From: Sphaerolaimus hirsutus
Lineage: Eukaryota; Nematoda; Chromadorea; Monhysterida; Sphaerolaimidae
Assembly (NCBI GenBank): GCA_964036195.1
Contig: OZ038452.1
Location: 29,895,785-29,959,784, forward strand
Direction: 5' to 3'
DNA: 64,000 nucleotides
Shown: one piece after another, positions 61,214 to 64,000 of the stretch
Layout of the letters: each line of letters starts with the position of its first letter
How positions within the stretch are numbered: position 1 is the stretch's first letter
The notes under the pieces: generated by a model
Seen by the model: only the letters and a program-made list of their open reading frames with translations
Told to the model about the DNA's origin: nothing
Databases searched by the model: none
Program-made: the position numbers and the translations under genes

Positions 61214-62067
61214 TAGGGTTGGGAATTTCAAAATTTTCGAGTTCGGGTATCGGGTCCTAAAAATTTCGGGTCGGGTATCGGTTCCAAAAATTGTTGCGGA
61301 TATCGGGTTCGGGTATTGAGGTCGGGTATCGGGTCGGGTTTTCAGGTTAAAATGACGGGTATCGGGTAATAGAATTGTCCGGTATCGGGTAATAGAATTG
61401 TCGGGTATCGCGTAATATATTGTTGGTATCAGCAGGGACGTATCCAGGATTTTTGAGCAGGGGGGGGGGGCTGAATGTTTACTGAGCCCGGCGAACGGGG
61501 GGGGGGGGGCTCACCCCCCCTTTAAATTTTTACCTATAGGGTGAAGGAGTGGCACCAGGGTGCTGGCGCCATTCGTAGGCGCCACGCCATGGCGCCCTTG
61601 GCGCCAGTGCCATGAACGCTGTATATGTATGTAAATATATATACAAATACAGCGAAAAACACACCATTGAGTGAATTTAAAAGGATTTGCTGCGACAGGG
61701 GACAATGTAGTCATACTTTCTATGTCTTAGGAATAATGCGCGCTTGCACCCAAAAATTTTTGCATTACACCTTGCAAAATGGTACCGAAAGTTGCATTTT
61801 ATCTAGTATTGGATTGAACAACAAAAATAGAGCATGTAGTGTATCTACCACAAGGGGTATAACTACGTGCAAATACACATGGAGACAGCAGTTTTTTTCC
61901 AGAAAAATTTTTTGATCGAAAAAAAGCATGACCATTGAATTGCGATATAAAAATTAGATCCAGTTATCACATCCAGGATACCATCACACCATGGTGGCTG
62001 AGGCTTAGGTTTCGGTTCCAAAAAGTGTGCGGGTATCGGGTTCGGGTCGGGTCTGGTTCCCAACCCT
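61214..62067. mobile_element. TAGGGTTGGGAATTTC hAT MITE (TCGGGTATCGGG repeats) with nested insertion
   Basis: Ends TAGGGTTGGGAATTTC and GGTTCCCAACCCTA, duplication GTTCAGGA (61206-61213, 62068-62075). Arms are TCGGGTATCGGGT repeats. A CAGGGACGTATCC-type element begins inside at 61433; its right end is not clear. Confidence 0.92.
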
Positions 62068-62075
62068 AGTTCAGG

Positions 62076-62960
62076 ATGTATTTGTGTATATTTTTATGTA
62101 TGCAATTTTACACGGTGCATCAAACATTTTGCATTTATGATCACCTAGGATATGATCAATGGATTTTATGAATGCAATAATTGGATATTTTTGTGACGAA
62201 AAATCAGTGACACATAACGGCAGAAAGATTCAAACGAAAGGGTTCAAAGGGTTCAAGATTAAAATAAAAATTCAATTCAAATGACATAAAATGGGATGGG
62301 CACACAGCAATAATGTAATGCATTTATTTACACAGAAAAACAATGTATACATAAATATGTACATAGTACAGCATAAAACTCAACGTGATGAGTTCGGTAG
62401 GTGAAAACAAAGTTTCAGGTGAACATAAAAACATCAACAAAATTCCAACACTTGAATGAAAATTTTACAATGTGTAAAAATATTTACAAATTTACAGGTA
62501 CAAAATATACTTACAGGAACTGAGAAGTAAAAATCTACTTGACATATTTACAGGGTTTAAATTTTGCAGTTATTCACTAATTTTAATGTTGAATTTGCAC
62601 ACAATAAAATGATGTCAATGCAGAATTTGCATACACTGTCAAAGATTTTCAGGGGTTTTTCATCACGAAAAACTGCATAGTAAATTCATGATGTCAGCAA
62701 AAATTGACTAATTTATACCGATTTAATGTCATGAAGTCTGTGTATACAGTTATTTTTGAATAATATTTAAAAAAAGGTAAATATAAATTCTATTTTCACA
62801 GGAACATGCAAAACTTAAAAATGAGGATTTTTTCTGTCAACTGGCATCTGCATTGTGCTTCAGATTTTATTGACGACGAGTGGTGAGAGATAAAGTCAAG
62901 CGACAAGTAAACAAGAAACATGCTTCCATGAATTGGTGCAATTCAACCTGAAAAATGGCT
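62076..62960. other. AT-rich intergenic DNA, no gene seen
   Basis: No ORF or element boundary recognised. Confidence 0.4.
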
Positions 62961-62974
62961 TTTTTAGCGTAGGA

Positions 62975-63228
62975 TTGGCCCTGCACAAGGACACAAAATG
63001 GTTCCCATCCCAATTCAAAGCTTGCTCACGAGCCGACGAACGACATTCAAATGCAAAAAGTGTTGAACTATGCTGCAAATGAAGCTGCAGTGTCAAAATA
63101 AATATTGCAGTATGTACAACGCTGGCATGAAGTATATGTATGAAAATGAATGCGTAGTGTGAGCAAGCTTTGAATTGGGATGGGAACCAGTTGACATTTG
63201 GTGTCCCTGTCAACTAGTGTGTGCAGGA
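62975..63228. mobile_element. GTTGACAAGGACACC-family palindromic MITE
   Basis: CTGCACAAGGACACAAAATG and CATTTGGTGTCCCTGTCAAC are outer arms; CCCAATTCAAAGCTTGCTCA returns inverted as GTGAGCAAGCTTTGAATTGG G. Confidence 0.82.
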
Positions 63229-63271
63229 CCAAAGCGACAGTTACTTTCATAAAGATATTTGCTATTTACTT

Positions 63272-63534
63272 GACTAAGTTTAATACTAAATTCACACCTG
63301 GACCTCATTTTAGCAAGCAGTATACGTACATTTCCAGAAAAAATCTGCGGGGTGAATAAACTTTCATCACAGGGTAAAACGCCACAAGAACATATCAAAC
63401 GAATGGCGATCACAAATACAGGGGACGTATCGAAAGGATTGGCAGATGTACACACTCGTATTAAAATGAGGGAAAATAAACAAAATCGCTGTAAATTGAT
63501 CAAGTTTCCCGCGCAAGAAACTTTCCTAGGATGA
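63272..63534 (+). CDS. Unrecognised ORF, about 87 codons
   Basis: No ATG near its start; the best-looking part is FPEKICGVNKLSSQGKTPQE then HIKRMAITNTGDVSKGLADV and RIKMRENKQNRCKLIKFPAQ. It is Lys-rich and hydrophilic with no domain I know. Could be an exon or a chance ORF. The 178-codon ORF on the opposite strand overlaps it, and at most one of the two can be real. Confidence 0.22.
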
Positions 63535-63775
63535 AATTTATACGATAATTCAATTAACAATGAATTCTCAGCTGTCTTTCGCTGAGTATTTTGCTTATTT
63601 TTTAAATCGAAACACAGAGTTATGAGAAGCGAGGAAAAAAGTTGTGACCGTGAACGAATGAGACCACCGAAAATTATTTTATTTCCATTTTCGAAAATTG
63701 TAAATAAAAAATGGATACAAAGTATTGAACCGTAATCGTTATACATTTTCTGTTGTCTAATTGCTAAGCAACAGT

Positions 63776-63783
63776 TATAAATA
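63776..63783 (+). promoter_or_regulatory. TATA box of the gene at the right edge
   Basis: TATAAATA lies 170 bases before the ATG at 63953. A leader of about 140 bases would result. Confidence 0.5.
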
Positions 63784-63952
63784 CCAAGGCGGAATATCGT
63801 TAAAATTGCATTTTAAATGTTAATTTGAAACGCGCTGATATTGACAACATTGATTAAACGTAACTTGACTCAATTGTGTCCACTCTTTAAACTTGTTTTG
63901 TCATTTCACAAAGAATAAATTTAGGTCCGGAAATAGCCACGGCGGCAGAATA

Positions 63953-64000
63953 ATGTCAATTTCTTATTATTTTTTATCTGTTTTAACGGTTATTCAAGCT
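63953..64000 (+). CDS. Start of a secreted-protein gene (cut by window end)
   Basis: ATG followed by MSISYYFLSVLTVIQA, a hydrophobic signal peptide ending with a plausible cleavage site (IQA). No other start or stop interferes. The rest lies beyond the window, so the product is unknown. Confidence 0.55.
   Translation, partial: MSISYYFLSVLTVIQA

Noticed and set aside
63210-63746. 178-codon minus-strand ORF
   Set aside because: No domain, no signal peptide at a sensible position, and it lies where a plus-strand promoter for the 63953 gene is expected. Part of it is MITE sequence. Kept out for lack of support.

Overview
This is a window of animal nuclear DNA from a very repeat-rich, AT-rich genome. 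The most likely source is a nematode. The main gene encodes several DB modules (cysteine-rich units ending in C-x-x-DGxDH-x-x-CC) mixed with Ig and fibronectin type III domains. That combination is known to me from the nematode IGDB proteins. A Dorylaimia-type worm such as a mermithid would fit the repeat load, but that is inference. Two runs of exactly 200 N (1274-1473 and 30234-30433) are scaffold gaps.

Main gene: a minus-strand, multi-exon gene runs from a signal-peptide exon at about 47.8 kb to a stop codon at 10411. I rebuilt about 30 exons by hand from splice sites and reading phase. Domain order is signal peptide, Ig, DB, FN3 (with an acidic insert), DB, FN3, CC/lustrin-like Cys repeat, DB, FN3, FN3, Ig, Ig, DB, FN3, transmembrane helix, 60-residue cytoplasmic tail. 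It looks like a type I membrane adhesion or receptor protein. Almost every junction from 33.6 kb down to 10.4 kb keeps phase. Three places near the 5' end stay unresolved: the start of the first Ig exon, the tail of the first DB module, and the exon before the acidic insert.

Duplicated block: 24.9-29.96 kb and 30.43-33.28 kb are near-identical copies of the same exons and introns, separated by the N gap. Copy 1 carries three extra hAT insertions whose empty sites are visible in copy 2, and one of its exons has two single-base insertions. This looks like two haplotype contigs placed in tandem rather than a real duplication.

Other genes: a two-exon plus-strand gene at 4066-5247 encodes a 111-residue secreted Cys-rich protein behind a clear TATA box. 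The first 16 codons of another secreted-protein gene begin at 63953, also behind a TATA box. A possible exon at 51.06-51.28 kb (minus) and two plus-strand ORFs (39.8 kb and 63.3 kb) are weakly supported.

Everything else is mostly non-autonomous DNA transposons. Many have exact 8-bp target duplications and hAT-type ends (TAGGGTTGG, TAGGGATGG, TAGGGTTCAAAC, CAGGGGT, CAAGGACGTAGCC, GGGGCAGGCCTG, CAACGATGG, CAGAGTTGG). There is one pogo-like element with a TA duplication, a TA-flanked C-rich palindrome family, a CACTAGTTGAC palindrome family, a GGGGCAGTCCC family that appears to act as an intron, and a block of tandem repeats at 51.7-55.2 kb. Elements are nested up to five deep.
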